Positions 27,078-36,375 of a DNA stretch of 64,000 nucleotides are shown here, piece after piece. The translations under genes were made by a program, and so were the position numbers. Where the stretch lies: assembly GCA_016927115.1 (NCBI GenBank), contig JAFGNH010000037.1, positions 36,584 through 100,583 on the forward strand, given 5' to 3'. The notes under the pieces are model-generated. The model had not been told where the DNA came from. It worked only from the letters and a program-made list of their open reading frames with translations, and searched no databases. This DNA is from Anaerolineales bacterium. Lineage in GTDB: Bacteria; Chloroflexota; Anaerolineae; Anaerolineales; E44-bin32. Position 1 is the first letter of the stretch. The number at the start of each line of letters is the position of its first letter.

Positions 27078-28403
27078 ATGGCTGGATTCAGACGCTGGTT
27101 CAGGGCACTGCTTATTGTGTTTCTTGGGATGCAGGTGTTTTTGTATACGGCAGAAGGACAGGCTGAACGATGTGCGCTGGTACTGGATGCCAGCGGCCCC
27201 CTGACACCTGCCATGGCCGAGTACCTTGACCGCGGGCTGGCTGCAGCTGAGCAGAAAGCCTGCCAGGTGGTAGTGCTTCAACTGGATACACCCGGCGGGT
27301 CTATCGATCTGATGAGCCGCATGGTGCAGTCGATTCGCAGCAGTGCTGTCCCTGTCGTTGTCTATGTCTCGCCACGCGGCGCAATGGCAGGCAGCGCCGG
27401 GACGGTGCTTACACTGGCAGGCCATGCTGCGGCAATGGCTCCTGAAACCGCGATCGGTGCCGCCAGCCCTGTCAGCATGCAGGGGGAGATGGATGAGGTT
27501 CTCGAAACCAAAACCAAAGAAATCATGAAGGCATCCATCCGCAGCCTCGCTGAGCGGAGGGGCTATGAGGCTGTCGCACTTGCTGAAGCAACGGTTGAAG
27601 ATGCGGCAGCGGTTTCCTCGCAGGAAGCCTATGATATCGGGCTGGTTGATTTTATCGCTGAAGACCTGGATGATTTATTCCGGCAGTTGGATGGTTTTGA
27701 GGTACAGATGGGGACCAGGACCAAAACGCTTGAGATTGCTGGTGCCGCCAGGGAAACCTTTAACCCCAGTTTTATTGAACAGCTGCTCCAGACGCTGACC
27801 AACCCGAACATAGTCTTTCTGTTGATTTCTGTTGGTGTCCAGGCGCTGTTGATTGAAATTTCAAATCCGGGAGGGTGGGTCGCGGGTTTTATCGGTGTGG
27901 TTTGCCTTGCATTGGGCGGGTATGGTCTGGGTGTGCTGCCGGTGAACTGGTTTGGATTGATTTTCCTGATCACGGCCTTTGTTCTTTTCTTTCTGGAGGT
28001 AAAAGCGCCCACTCATGGCGCACTGGCAGCGGCAGGAATAGCCAGTTTTATAGCCGGATCGCTGATTCTCTTTAATTCCCCTGGAACTCCTGCTTTCCAG
28101 CGAGTGTCCCTGCTGCTGATTATCGGGATGGCAGTGTTTACGGCCGCAGGATTTGGCGTTATTATTAGTTTTGCACTCAAAGCTGCCAGACGGCCTGCAT
28201 CTGTCGGTAAAGAAGCTTTACCCGGGAAAATCGGTATTGTCCGTACCGAATTAAATCCGGAAGGTATGGTGCTTGTGGCAGGTGAGCTCTGGAGTGCCGT
28301 GCTGGAGGATCGGAAGACGGAACTCGATGCCGGCAAACAGGTACAGATTGTTCGTGTAGAAGGTTTGCATATATTGGTTCGACCGTATAAGGTAGAGAAT
28401 TAA
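27078..28403 (+). CDS. NfeD-family membrane-bound serine protease (ClpP-class)
   Basis: 441 residues: signal sequence, a Clp-fold protease domain (30-225), four to five membrane helices (255-395) and a C-terminal OB-fold NfeD domain. The active Ser is S106 in AGSAGT and the partner Lys is near K147, at the spacing known in the archaeal enzyme PH1510. LDTPGGSID is the oxyanion-side motif. Such proteases act on membrane proteins such as stomatin/prohibitin partners; no stomatin gene is adjacent. GAGGTGTGAG precedes the ATG. The FHA gene follows after 61 bases in the same direction. Confidence 0.88.
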   Translation: MAGFRRWFRALLIVFLGMQVFLYTAEGQAERCALVLDASGPLTPAMAEYLDRGLAAAEQKACQVVVLQLDTPGGSIDLMSRMVQSIRSSAVPVVVYVSPRGAMAGSAGTVLTLAGHAAAMAPETAIGAASPVSMQGEMDEVLETKTKEIMKASIRSLAERRGYEAVALAEATVEDAAAVSSQEAYDIGLVDFIAEDLDDLFRQLDGFEVQMGTRTKTLEIAGAARETFNPSFIEQLLQTLTNPNIVFLLISVGVQALLIEISNPGGWVAGFIGVVCLALGGYGLGVLPVNWFGLIFLITAFVLFFLEVKAPTHGALAAAGIASFIAGSLILFNSPGTPAFQRVSLLLIIGMAVFTAAGFGVIISFALKAARRPASVGKEALPGKIGIVRTELNPEGMVLVAGELWSAVLEDRKTELDAGKQVQIVRVEGLHILVRPYKVEN

Positions 28404-28464
28404 CTTGCCAAGCCGGGTGTCTTCCATGTAAACTTGACATCAATCATACGCCGAGGAGGAAAGT

Positions 28465-29046
28465 ATGTCCCCCGCAGCTTTTCGATTTATTGTCCGGACT
28501 GGGCCAAATCCAGGCACAGCGTTTGATATTGTAAAGGAGCGGACTCTTTTTGGACGGGATGTTACTTGCGATATCGTCATTGGCGACGCCGAAGTTTCCC
28601 GTGAGCATGCTCGTTTAACCCGTACACCAGGTGGGTATGTTGTTGAAGACCTTGGTTCCACCAACGGAACATTCGTCAATGGGGAAAGGATTATGGCTCC
28701 CCGTGTACTGAATTCAGGGGATTTGGTAGGTTTGAGCGAAAATGTAACGCTGACCTTCAGCTCTACCTCCCCGGAAAGCGCTTCGACAGTTATAAGCTCT
28801 CCTGTTTCACCACAAACAGCGCCTCCCAGGCCCACACCGGAAGCTGCCCGAGGGAAAACCCCTTCCCGGGCCCCCATCCCACAGCCAGATATTGAGTCGG
28901 AAGCTGAACCTAAAAAACGAAGCCCATGGCTATATGCAGGCTGTGGCTGCCTTGTACTCCTTGTGATCCTTATCGTAGTTGGAATCCTGATGGATATGTA
29001 TATGCCCGACGTTCTCTATGCACCCTTGAAGATGCTGGGCTTCTGA
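28465..29046 (+). CDS. FHA-domain protein with C-terminal membrane helix
   Basis: 193 residues. The FHA domain (about 5-95) shows LFGRDVTCDIVI, SREHARL and STNGTFVNG, the residues that bind phosphothreonine peptides. A Pro/Ser-rich linker leads to KKRSPWLYAG and one membrane helix (about 155-177), which places the FHA domain in the cytoplasm. It therefore probably docks a phosphorylated partner at the membrane. No Ser/Thr kinase gene is in the window. GAGGAGG precedes the ATG, and a terminator follows. Confidence 0.88.
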   Translation: MSPAAFRFIVRTGPNPGTAFDIVKERTLFGRDVTCDIVIGDAEVSREHARLTRTPGGYVVEDLGSTNGTFVNGERIMAPRVLNSGDLVGLSENVTLTFSSTSPESASTVISSPVSPQTAPPRPTPEAARGKTPSRAPIPQPDIESEAEPKKRSPWLYAGCGCLVLLVILIVVGILMDMYMPDVLYAPLKMLGF

Positions 29047-29079
29047 TCTATTCCAACAGGATCGTTGAGTTGGCCTTCT

Positions 29080-29115
29080 GACGGGTTCCCTATGGAGCCC
29101 GTCTGTTTCTTTAAT
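29080..29115 (+). terminator. Intrinsic terminator after FHA gene
   Basis: Ten-base stem GACGGGTTCC / GGAGCCCGTC with one G-T pair and loop CTAT, followed by TGTTTCTTT. Confidence 0.8.
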
Positions 29116-29203
29116 TTCCTTGTCGACTATAACTTTCTGTGACTTTCTCCAAGATACCGCATCTAATGTCTTGAGACCTTAAATAAGACAGGAGTTGTTA
29201 ACT

Positions 29204-29611
29204 ATGGAGATGGTAATTTCATTCCCCGGTGGACTGCGGGTAGATGCGGATTTCGGCGGGCAAATTGTGAGGACAGATCAACCCCCACAAGGCGGCGGAG
29301 ACGGCTCAGCGCCCACACCGTTTGTAACTTTTCTGGCTTCGATCGGAACCTGTGCAGGAATTTATGTACTCGGTTTCCTTCGTCAGCGCAGCCTTCCCAC
29401 CGAAGGCGTACGCCTTGTACAGCGAATGCGCTCCAATCCGTTTACCGGCCTGGTCGAGTCAATCGACCTGGATATTCAACTTCCCGAAGCGATCCCTGAA
29501 AAGTATCACGCAGCAATCATTCGATCGGCGGATTTGTGCGCGGTGAAGAAGCATTTTGAGTATCCACCGGCGATCAAGGTATCTGCATCAATGGTTATCC
29601 CACAGATTTAA
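29204..29611 (+). CDS. OsmC/YhfA-family protein
   Basis: 135 residues. OsmC-like proteins reduce organic hydroperoxides using two cysteines; here they are C50 in ASIGTCAGIYV and C112 in SADLCAVKKHF. The short form without the long N-terminal beta hairpin resembles the YhfA branch, whose physiological substrate is unclear. Start ATG 29204 is preceded by CAGGAG at 9 bases; a TTG three codons earlier touches that site. It is a single gene between a terminator and the PCMT gene. Confidence 0.85.
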   Translation: MEMVISFPGGLRVDADFGGQIVRTDQPPQGGGDGSAPTPFVTFLASIGTCAGIYVLGFLRQRSLPTEGVRLVQRMRSNPFTGLVESIDLDIQLPEAIPEKYHAAIIRSADLCAVKKHFEYPPAIKVSASMVIPQI

Positions 29612-29725
29612 CAAACATGCTGGCAGGCCGACAGATTTCGGATTCGTTCCAGCTGGCTTAAATCAGGATCACTCCAGACATCGTTTCGCCATAACTGGTA
29701 GTGTACAATCAGAATGAGGTGGACT

Positions 29726-30499
29726 ATGAAAAAAGTTCCCTTCATTCTGATTGTTTTCTGGTTCTGTACTGTGTTCCTGATGTCAGGCTGCAGAGAAGCA
29801 TCCTCTGCCGTCAGTGGAACAACATCTGAAGAGCAGCAGGCTTTTGCAGAAAAACGGGCAGCGCTGGTGGAGAAAGGTATTGCAGGATGGGGGATAAAGA
29901 ACCCGGCGGTGTTAGATGTTATTGGCACAGTGCCGCGGCACGAGTTTGTCCCCGAAGGATTACAGAATCTTGCTTACCAGAATAATCCCCTGCCCATCGG
30001 CTACGGGCAGACTATTTCGCAGCCGTACATTGTGGCTTTAATGACGCAGGAGCTGGAGTCAGAACCCGGTCAGCGTGTCCTTGAAATAGGTACGGGCTCA
30101 GGTTATCAAGCTGTAGTTCTGGCTGAACTGGGCTGTGAGGTCTATACCATTGAAGTGATTCCTGAGCTTGCCGAGGAGGCACGAGGACGATTTGACCGTC
30201 TGGGATACGGCCGGATCCATACACTTCTCGCGGATGGCTATTTTGGCTGGCCGGAAGAGGCGCCCTTCGATGCGGTCCTTGTCACAGCTGCACCGGATCA
30301 TGTGCCGCAACCTCTCCTTGAACAGCTTCTACCGGGCGGGATTATGATTATCCCTGTCGGCCCGGTGGGTGGGTACCAGGAGCTTTGGAAAATCACGATT
30401 GACGAAGAGGGGCGCGTCCAGTCCAGGAGTCTGGGGGGAGTGCGGTTTGTCCCCCTGGTCAGTGAAGCTGGGGGTACAACCACGAATCAGCTTCCCTGA
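29726..30499 (+). CDS. Lipoprotein protein-L-isoaspartate O-methyltransferase
   Basis: 257 residues. The PCMT fold is intact: VPRHEFVPEG, the substrate region YGQTISQPYIVALM, and SAM motif I VLEIGTGSGYQAVVLAEL, with the final IIPVGPVGGYQELW. PCMTs methylate isoaspartate for protein repair. Unusually, it starts with a lipoprotein signal sequence ending in LMSGC (Cys near 22), so the enzyme should be outside the cytoplasmic membrane, where SAM supply is unclear. Start ATG 29726 has GAGGTGG upstream; an ATG at 29714 would add four residues. Its 3' end overlaps the convergent gene by 13 bases. Confidence 0.85.
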   Translation: MKKVPFILIVFWFCTVFLMSGCREASSAVSGTTSEEQQAFAEKRAALVEKGIAGWGIKNPAVLDVIGTVPRHEFVPEGLQNLAYQNNPLPIGYGQTISQPYIVALMTQELESEPGQRVLEIGTGSGYQAVVLAELGCEVYTIEVIPELAEEARGRFDRLGYGRIHTLLADGYFGWPEEAPFDAVLVTAAPDHVPQPLLEQLLPGGIMIIPVGPVGGYQELWKITIDEEGRVQSRSLGGVRFVPLVSEAGGTTTNQLP

Positions 30500-32871
30500 G
30501 GCCGTGCTTGCTTGAAAGAACCTGCCCGGCTGATCAACACGACGGCCAGGATGTATGCGCCTGCGCCTGAATACAATGTCTGGGTGATCCCGAAATCGAG
30601 TGTGAGCAAGGCTGCGAGTACCCCGCTTACTGCTGAAGAGGCTCCGTTGATCGCAAAAACAAGCGGAATTAATCCAGAGCCTTCATGTTCACAATACCGC
30701 AGACCCCATGAAAAGGGGATCCCCATCAGAAACCCTGTCGGCAGCAGGACAAGAAAACTCCACAAGACCTTTTCGAAAAGCGAACGCACCAGCAGCAATC
30801 GTATCAGGCCGGGAAGTGCGACAGCACTGAGCAGAAGCAGCGGCAGTGCGAACAGCACCAGGTTGTTCGTTAGCCGCGGTACAAACCAGCTTCCAATTCC
30901 TGAGGCCAGCAGCAGGGTAAAAAGGATGAAGCTCAACGCAAGCGATGGCTTATCAAACAGCAGTGTGAACTGCTGCAGCAGGGGGATCTCCACCAGCATG
31001 AAGCCGGCTCCAACCAGCGCGAAATACAGCAGAAACGATCGAGAAACAGGGCTTCCTGCAGATCGATACTTTCCAAGCGGAATGCCGATCAACACAAGGC
31101 TGAAAAGGACCAGCACACCAAGCAGCAGGAGAAGAACGAGATAGCCACTGCCGCCGAAGGGCTGCCACACCTTTCCCAGAGACCGGACTACTTCCGGCGT
31201 CTGGCGCCAGCGGAAAAAGTGGTAGAAGAACGGCTGGTTGTCATCTGCTGGAGAGATATTCAGTGGATAGTTTTGGGTGGTCTCACGGGAATCCTGCAGA
31301 GCGGCGGTGAAAAACCGGTGATAGCTGTCCTCAGGGAGCTGGTTGAAGTGGTTTAATTCGTTTTCCCGTACCCCCTTGAAATAGATCGGATCAAACCCCT
31401 TGTCGTTTAAGAACGCACGCAGGGTTGAAAAGTCCATTTCTGTAAAAGGCGTGGGAGAGGCCAGCAGAGTTGCAGTGCGCATGCTGCGGAGGGCGATAAG
31501 ATGGAACTCTGGCTGCGTGATGCCCGTCTCTTCCAGCGCCTGGATGAGCATGATCCAGGTCTTTAAACTGTCGCCGGGGGGTGTCCCCAACCAGCGCGAG
31601 AAGACAAGGATCCCCTGGTCTTCAAGATGGCCAAGGGCTTCGACCATTGTATTCACCGTGAGCGTATAGTTTTCACTCAGGCTGAATGCACCGGAGGTAA
31701 CAGGATGATAAGGTTCGCTGAGAGGAAAGATGATAAGGTCATAGAGTTGACTGCTCTGCAGAGTTCCGCGGTCGGAATGTGGAACGATGGTAACCTCCGG
31801 GCGATCGTACAGGCTGGAGGTGGCAGCGGCAAATCGGCCGAGCAGCAGGTCGCTGACCTGTTCCTCGGGTGTGCTGATTGTGATCCGGTCTGCACCGGAT
31901 GCAACTGCGAGAAGCACCTCAAACCCCGTCCCCGGCTGCAGAATCAATGTGTCGGCATCAGGGCGGAGAAGGTAGGCAGCACTGCCGGGGAAAGAATCCG
32001 CCAACTCTCCGGCAGTCTCTGAGTCCGGGTCGACTGCGGTGATGGGGTAAGGTCCTTCGCCGTCGAGGAACAGCGCTGTCTGTGTTGGGAGTTCGCCCGA
32101 ATACTGCAGGCTTAAACCCGGATAGCTGTGCAGTGAAGGGCTTTCCAGGATGTTCACACGTGAGCCGGCATCGGAGGTTTGCAGAATCTCAGATGTGCCT
32201 GGCTGCAGCCGGAATTGTGAAAGAGCTTTGTAGGGGGAAATCTGCAGGATCAGTCCGGATGGGACGAGCAGCACCAGCGCAAAAAAGCAGGCAGCCAGGA
32301 CCAGCAGCTTTATGGAAATCCTGTGGGTCCGGCCAAGGAACCAGGCTGCCGGAAGCGAGAGACTGAAAATCAGAAAAAAGGCGGCCTCTTCAGAGAGAAG
32401 CGACAGCGAACCAACTGCAAGCAGGCAGCCCAGAGAAGATCCACCGAGGTTTACAGCGTACGGAATGTATGCTTTTTCTCCAGCCCGGTCCAGCATGGAG
32501 GAGACGATCCAGCCATAGAAGAAGAAGGGGCTGCTGAGAGCAAGAAGAGTCAGCAGCAGGATTCCAGCCTGCCGGGGTTCCCAAACGACAGCGTAGGAAT
32601 CGAAGGGGGCGAAATTGATTACAGCATAGGTCAGCACCAGACCGGAAGAAAAACCCAGTGCCGCGCCACCTGAACTAAACAGGGTTGGGAAAAGGGATAG
32701 AAACGTTCCTCCCGCACCGATCCCGAGTACGGCCAGGCTGATAACCAGGAACGCGAAGTGGTGGAACTGCTGCAGGGCGAAAAGCCGTGTAATGATGATT
32801 TCAAATGCAAGGGAACAGGCGGACAGAATGCCCATTGCTGCAAGATCCTGGCGGGGAGAGCTTGTTTTCAT
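30487..32871 (-). CDS. Spermidine-synthase-like polytopic membrane protein
   Basis: 794 residues: about six to seven N-terminal membrane segments, a soluble Rossmann-like middle (about 270-530) and about six more membrane segments at the C-terminus. The middle resembles spermidine synthase or SAM methyltransferases (LILQPGTGFEVLLAVASG, then YDLIIFPL), but the acidic residues normally binding the substrate are not evident, so activity is doubtful. NQPFFYHFF is a motif often seen in this class. The ATG at 32871 has no Shine-Dalgarno sequence and follows TACAAT by six bases, suggesting a leaderless message; an in-frame start 15 codons upstream (32916) is the alternative. Function unknown. Confidence 0.7.
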   Translation of the reverse strand: MKTSSPRQDLAAMGILSACSLAFEIIITRLFALQQFHHFAFLVISLAVLGIGAGGTFLSLFPTLFSSGGAALGFSSGLVLTYAVINFAPFDSYAVVWEPRQAGILLLTLLALSSPFFFYGWIVSSMLDRAGEKAYIPYAVNLGGSSLGCLLAVGSLSLLSEEAAFFLIFSLSLPAAWFLGRTHRISIKLLVLAACFFALVLLVPSGLILQISPYKALSQFRLQPGTSEILQTSDAGSRVNILESPSLHSYPGLSLQYSGELPTQTALFLDGEGPYPITAVDPDSETAGELADSFPGSAAYLLRPDADTLILQPGTGFEVLLAVASGADRITISTPEEQVSDLLLGRFAAATSSLYDRPEVTIVPHSDRGTLQSSQLYDLIIFPLSEPYHPVTSGAFSLSENYTLTVNTMVEALGHLEDQGILVFSRWLGTPPGDSLKTWIMLIQALEETGITQPEFHLIALRSMRTATLLASPTPFTEMDFSTLRAFLNDKGFDPIYFKGVRENELNHFNQLPEDSYHRFFTAALQDSRETTQNYPLNISPADDNQPFFYHFFRWRQTPEVVRSLGKVWQPFGGSGYLVLLLLLGVLVLFSLVLIGIPLGKYRSAGSPVSRSFLLYFALVGAGFMLVEIPLLQQFTLLFDKPSLALSFILFTLLLASGIGSWFVPRLTNNLVLFALPLLLLSAVALPGLIRLLLVRSLFEKVLWSFLVLLPTGFLMGIPFSWGLRYCEHEGSGLIPLVFAINGASSAVSGVLAALLTLDFGITQTLYSGAGAYILAVVLISRAGSFKQARPQGS

Positions 32872-32877
32872 GCATTC

Positions 32878-32883
32878 ATTGTA
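32878..32883 (-). promoter_or_regulatory. -10 element for a possible leaderless transcript
   Basis: On the minus strand TACAAT, six bases, then the ATG at 32871. Same geometry as at 15100 and 44222. No clear -35. Confidence 0.4.
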
Positions 32884-32977
32884 CAGGAAATACAACTTCT
32901 TCAGTTTTCCCATCATTCAGCGGCATCCGCCTGCCCTTGGGGATGGCAGTTAACCAAATCTGTCGGAGTGGCGAGGG

Positions 32978-33023
32978 ATAGAAAAACCTGCCGGCTGCAG
33001 GTAGAAAAGCCTGCCGGCAGGTT
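32978..33023 (-). terminator. Intrinsic terminator of clpB
   Basis: Eleven-base perfect stem: 32985-32995 (AACCTGCCGGC) with 33013-33023 (GCCGGCAGGTT). On the minus strand the stem is followed by TTTTTC. It lies 45 bases past the clpB stop. Confidence 0.85.
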
Positions 33024-33067
33024 CTATAGGGTATATGCAGCTGGAATGTCGCCGTTCTTCCGGCTTG

Positions 33068-35638
33068 TCAGCTGCTCCTGAATACGATTCCTTCTTTCCC
33101 GGCATCTACAATAATACGTTCTCCAGGTTCGAAGTCGCCGGCGAGAATCTTCAGCGAGAGTGGATCCTGAACCTCGCGCTGGATCGCTCGCTTGAGGGGA
33201 CGTGCGCCGTATACAGGCTCATAACCGACTTTTGCCAGCCAGGCAGCAGCTTCTTCACTTACCTGGAGTTCGAAGCCTGCTTCCTTCAGCCTTCTGGTGA
33301 CACGCGCAAGCTGGATACGCACTATTTGGGTGAGATCCTTCATGTTCAAGTGGCGGAACATGATAATCTCATCGACCCGGTTGATGAACTCAGGCCTGAA
33401 GTGGCGGATCAGCAGTTGGCGAATGTTTTCTTCGGTTTCGCCGGAGGTATCCTCGCCGCCCCACAGCTCAGATCCGAGGTTGCTCGTCATAATGACCACT
33501 GTATTGCGGAAATCCACCGTCCGGCCCTGCCCATCCGTCAGGCGTCCATCATCGAGCAGCTGCAGGAGGACATTGAACACTTCCGGGTGGGCTTTCTCGA
33601 TTTCATCGAACAGGATGACGCTGTAGGGCCTGCGTCGAACGGCTTCAGTAAGCTGGCCGCCCTCATCATAGCCGATATAGCCGGGAGGAGCGCCGATAAG
33701 CCGCGATACCGTGTGTTTTTCCTGATATTCGCCCATATCGATGCGGATCATGGCATGTTCATCATCAAAGAGGAACTCTGCCAGGGAACGAGCAAGTTCG
33801 GTCTTGCCTACACCAGTCGGGCCCAGGAAGATGAACGAGCCTATGGGCCGGTCCGGATCCTGTATACCTGAGCGGGCTCGGCGAACCGCATTGGAGACTG
33901 CGACAACAGCCTGATCCTGCCCGATAACCCGTTGATGAAGGCGTTCTTCCATGTGGAGCAGTTTCTCCACTTCGCCTTCCAGCAGGCGGGCCACGGGAAT
34001 TCCGGTCCACTGGGCGACGATGTCGGCAATTTCCTCCGCTCCAACTTCTTCATTAAGCAGAGAGCCTGACTGCTGCAGGTCGGAGAGCGTTGTTTCCTGC
34101 TGCTGCAGGCGTTCCTCCAGACCTCTGAGTGTGCTGTAGCGCAGCCGTGCGGCTGTTTCCAGTTCTGCGTTTCGTTCAGCAATTTCAATCTGGTGGCGTG
34201 TTTCCTCGATAGAAGCCTTCGTTGCACGGAGCGCGGTGATGGATTCTTTCTCATTTTCCCAGCGAGCTGCGAGTGCATCTGAGCGCTCATGCAGTTCGGC
34301 CAGGTCATTCTCGATACGTTCCAATCGCTGCTGTGAGGCTTCATCTGCCTCTTTCTTGAGCGCTTCACGTTCGATTTCAAGCTGCATGATCTGTCTGTCA
34401 GCTTCATCGAGTTCTACCGGTTTGGAATCGATCTCTGTGCGAAGCCGGGCTGCGGCTTCATCGATAAGATCGATCGCCTTATCCGGCAGGCGGCGGTCCG
34501 TGATGTACCGGTTTGAAAGGGTAGCTGCGGCGATTACAGCACTATCCTGGATCCGCACACCGTGGTGAATTTCATAACGTTCCTTCAGACCACGCAAGAT
34601 GCTGATGGTATCCTCCACGCTGGGCTCATTGACCAGCACCGGTTGGAAACGTCGTTCCAGGGCTGCATCCTTTTCAATGTATTTATGGTATTCATTGAGC
34701 GTTGTAGCGCCGATCAGGTGGAGTTCGCCGCGAGCCAGCATCGGTTTGAGCAGGTTGCTGGCGTCCATTGCGCCTTCAGCTGCGCCTGCGCCAACCACTG
34801 TGTGCATTTCGTCCACAAACAACAGAATCTCACCTTCTGCGTCCTGGATTTCCTTTAATACAGCTTTCAGGCGCTCTTCAAATTCGCCGCGGTACTTTGC
34901 CCCGGCGATCAGTGCACCGATATCAAGCTGGAACAACTGTTTATTTTTTAACCCGCTGGGTACGTCACCCTTGACTATTCGCTGGGCCAGGCCTTCCACA
35001 ATGGCAGTCTTACCTACGCCCGGATCTCCAATAAGGGCAGGATTGTTCTTACTCCGTCGGGAAAGAATCTGGATCACGCGTCTGATTTCCTCATCACGGC
35101 CGATCACGGGATCGAGCTTTCCCTGCCTGGCCAAAGTTGTTAACTCCCGGCCGAAGCGTTCCAGCGCCTGGTAGGTATCTTCAGGATTCTGAGAGACCAC
35201 CCTCTGGGAGCCGCGAATCGAAGCCAGTGCTTTGAGGATGCTGTCGGGTGTGATGCCGTACTGTTTCAGGCGTTGTTCTTCAGGCCCGGCAGCCAGGGAG
35301 AGCAGGATGTGCTCTGTAGAGATAAAGTCATCCTTCATTGAGCTGGCGCGTTTTTCACTGTCGGAAAGCACGCTGCTGCAGGCGTGCGAAAGGGTGGGCT
35401 GGCTGGCATCACCGTATACTTTGGGCTGATTGGACAGCTGCTCTTCCAATTCCTGCTGAATCAATTTCGGGCTGCCTGCTATGCGTGTCAGAATAGCTGG
35501 TACTACGCCGTCCTTCTGCTGCAGCAGGGCAAGCAGGAGGTGACTGGTTTCAATACTGCTGTGCTGGTAGTTTTCTGCAATCTGCTGTGCATCTACAATC
35601 GCTTCCTGCGCTTTTTGTGTGTAGTTATCGAGTTTCAT
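33068..35638 (-). CDS. clpB: Disaggregase ClpB
   Basis: ATP-driven disaggregase that works with DnaK/DnaJ; 856 residues, the usual size. It has an N-terminal double Clp repeat (1-145), AAA+ module 1 with GDPGVGKT near 205, a long coiled-coil M domain (about 405-525) that distinguishes it from ClpC, and AAA+ module 2 with GPTGVGKT near 605. There is no IGF/L loop for ClpP. GGAGG is at good distance before the ATG at 35638. It diverges from hsp20 across about 270 bases. I found no CIRCE or HAIR repeat there, so control may depend on an alternative factor. Confidence 0.96.
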   Translation of the reverse strand: MKLDNYTQKAQEAIVDAQQIAENYQHSSIETSHLLLALLQQKDGVVPAILTRIAGSPKLIQQELEEQLSNQPKVYGDASQPTLSHACSSVLSDSEKRASSMKDDFISTEHILLSLAAGPEEQRLKQYGITPDSILKALASIRGSQRVVSQNPEDTYQALERFGRELTTLARQGKLDPVIGRDEEIRRVIQILSRRSKNNPALIGDPGVGKTAIVEGLAQRIVKGDVPSGLKNKQLFQLDIGALIAGAKYRGEFEERLKAVLKEIQDAEGEILLFVDEMHTVVGAGAAEGAMDASNLLKPMLARGELHLIGATTLNEYHKYIEKDAALERRFQPVLVNEPSVEDTISILRGLKERYEIHHGVRIQDSAVIAAATLSNRYITDRRLPDKAIDLIDEAAARLRTEIDSKPVELDEADRQIMQLEIEREALKKEADEASQQRLERIENDLAELHERSDALAARWENEKESITALRATKASIEETRHQIEIAERNAELETAARLRYSTLRGLEERLQQQETTLSDLQQSGSLLNEEVGAEEIADIVAQWTGIPVARLLEGEVEKLLHMEERLHQRVIGQDQAVVAVSNAVRRARSGIQDPDRPIGSFIFLGPTGVGKTELARSLAEFLFDDEHAMIRIDMGEYQEKHTVSRLIGAPPGYIGYDEGGQLTEAVRRRPYSVILFDEIEKAHPEVFNVLLQLLDDGRLTDGQGRTVDFRNTVVIMTSNLGSELWGGEDTSGETEENIRQLLIRHFRPEFINRVDEIIMFRHLNMKDLTQIVRIQLARVTRRLKEAGFELQVSEEAAAWLAKVGYEPVYGARPLKRAIQREVQDPLSLKILAGDFEPGERIIVDAGKEGIVFRSS

Positions 35639-35909
35639 GGTTTCCTCCGTACTGCTATCTGACCGCTTTCTGCCATTTAACCGGAAAACAGCCCCCTTGC
35701 AGTTCCTGAAATCGCGGCGGTGTACAAACGATCATCTCTACAATAGTCAAACAGTATAAGAATCGTGTTGATGGAGTGTTAGAGAGAAGCTTATGCATGG
35801 TTAACCTAATTCCAATACTGTTCATACTCTTTTCTGAGATCTGGCGATTACGATTTTCCTGTAAAACCAAAACATGGAAAATTCGAGCAGTTGTAAGGGA
35901 GAGATAATA

Positions 35910-36305
35910 ATGGTACACATGATTGTACAACCACACCGGATGAGAATGATGGAGCAACCGACAGGGTTTAATGGCGGACGCCGCTATCCAATGGATATCC
36001 GTTCTGAAGAGGATGAATTTGTTCTGACAGCGGCTTTGCCCGGCATCCGAAGCGAAGATCTGAATATTGAGATCAAGGAAGATATCCTGTCTCTGAGAGC
36101 TCAGGCTGCACCGGCGGAAGAGGGCGAACAGACACATTACCTTCTCAAAGAAATCCAGGGTATGGATCTGGACCGCAAGTTCAGACTTCCGGATCCCGTA
36201 AAAGCTGATAAAGCTGAGGCTCGCATGGAAAATGGGCTGCTGACGCTGCGCATTCCCAAGGCCGAAGAGGCTCGACCTCGTCAGATAAAGGTAAAAACGA
36301 TTTAG
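35910..36305 (+). CDS. Small heat-shock protein, Hsp20 family
   Basis: 131 residues. ATP-independent holdase that keeps unfolded proteins soluble. The alpha-crystallin domain runs from about 27 to 120 with DEFVLTAALPGI and ends in the family block ARMENGLLTLRIPKAEE; the IXI/V C-terminal motif appears as IKV. ATG 35910 is chosen over one 12 codons upstream because GGGAG is 9 bases before it. It is divergent from clpB and followed by a strong terminator. Confidence 0.93.
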   Translation: MVHMIVQPHRMRMMEQPTGFNGGRRYPMDIRSEEDEFVLTAALPGIRSEDLNIEIKEDILSLRAQAAPAEEGEQTHYLLKEIQGMDLDRKFRLPDPVKADKAEARMENGLLTLRIPKAEEARPRQIKVKTI

Positions 36306-36330
36306 AGTGGTAAAAGGTTCTGAGGTAAAA

Positions 36331-36363
36331 TGGGCAGCAGTATGCTGCCCATTGTTCTTATTG
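36331..36363 (+). terminator. Intrinsic terminator after hsp20
   Basis: Nine-base perfect stem TGGGCAGCA / TGCTGCCCA with loop GTA, then TTGTTCTTATT. Confidence 0.75.
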
Positions 36364-36375
36364 TGAGAGCAAGTT

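Noticed and set aside
28434..28439. TTGACA just before the FHA gene
   Set aside because: The matching -10 position would fall on the ribosome site right before the start codon, so it is probably chance.
33035..33871. 278-codon plus-strand frame over the 3' end of clpB
   Set aside because: Antisense to conserved ClpB sequence and its terminator; no motifs.
35639..35909. CIRCE element between clpB and hsp20
   Set aside because: Only a half-site-like GAGTGTTAG is present; no TTAGCACTC partner at nine bases.
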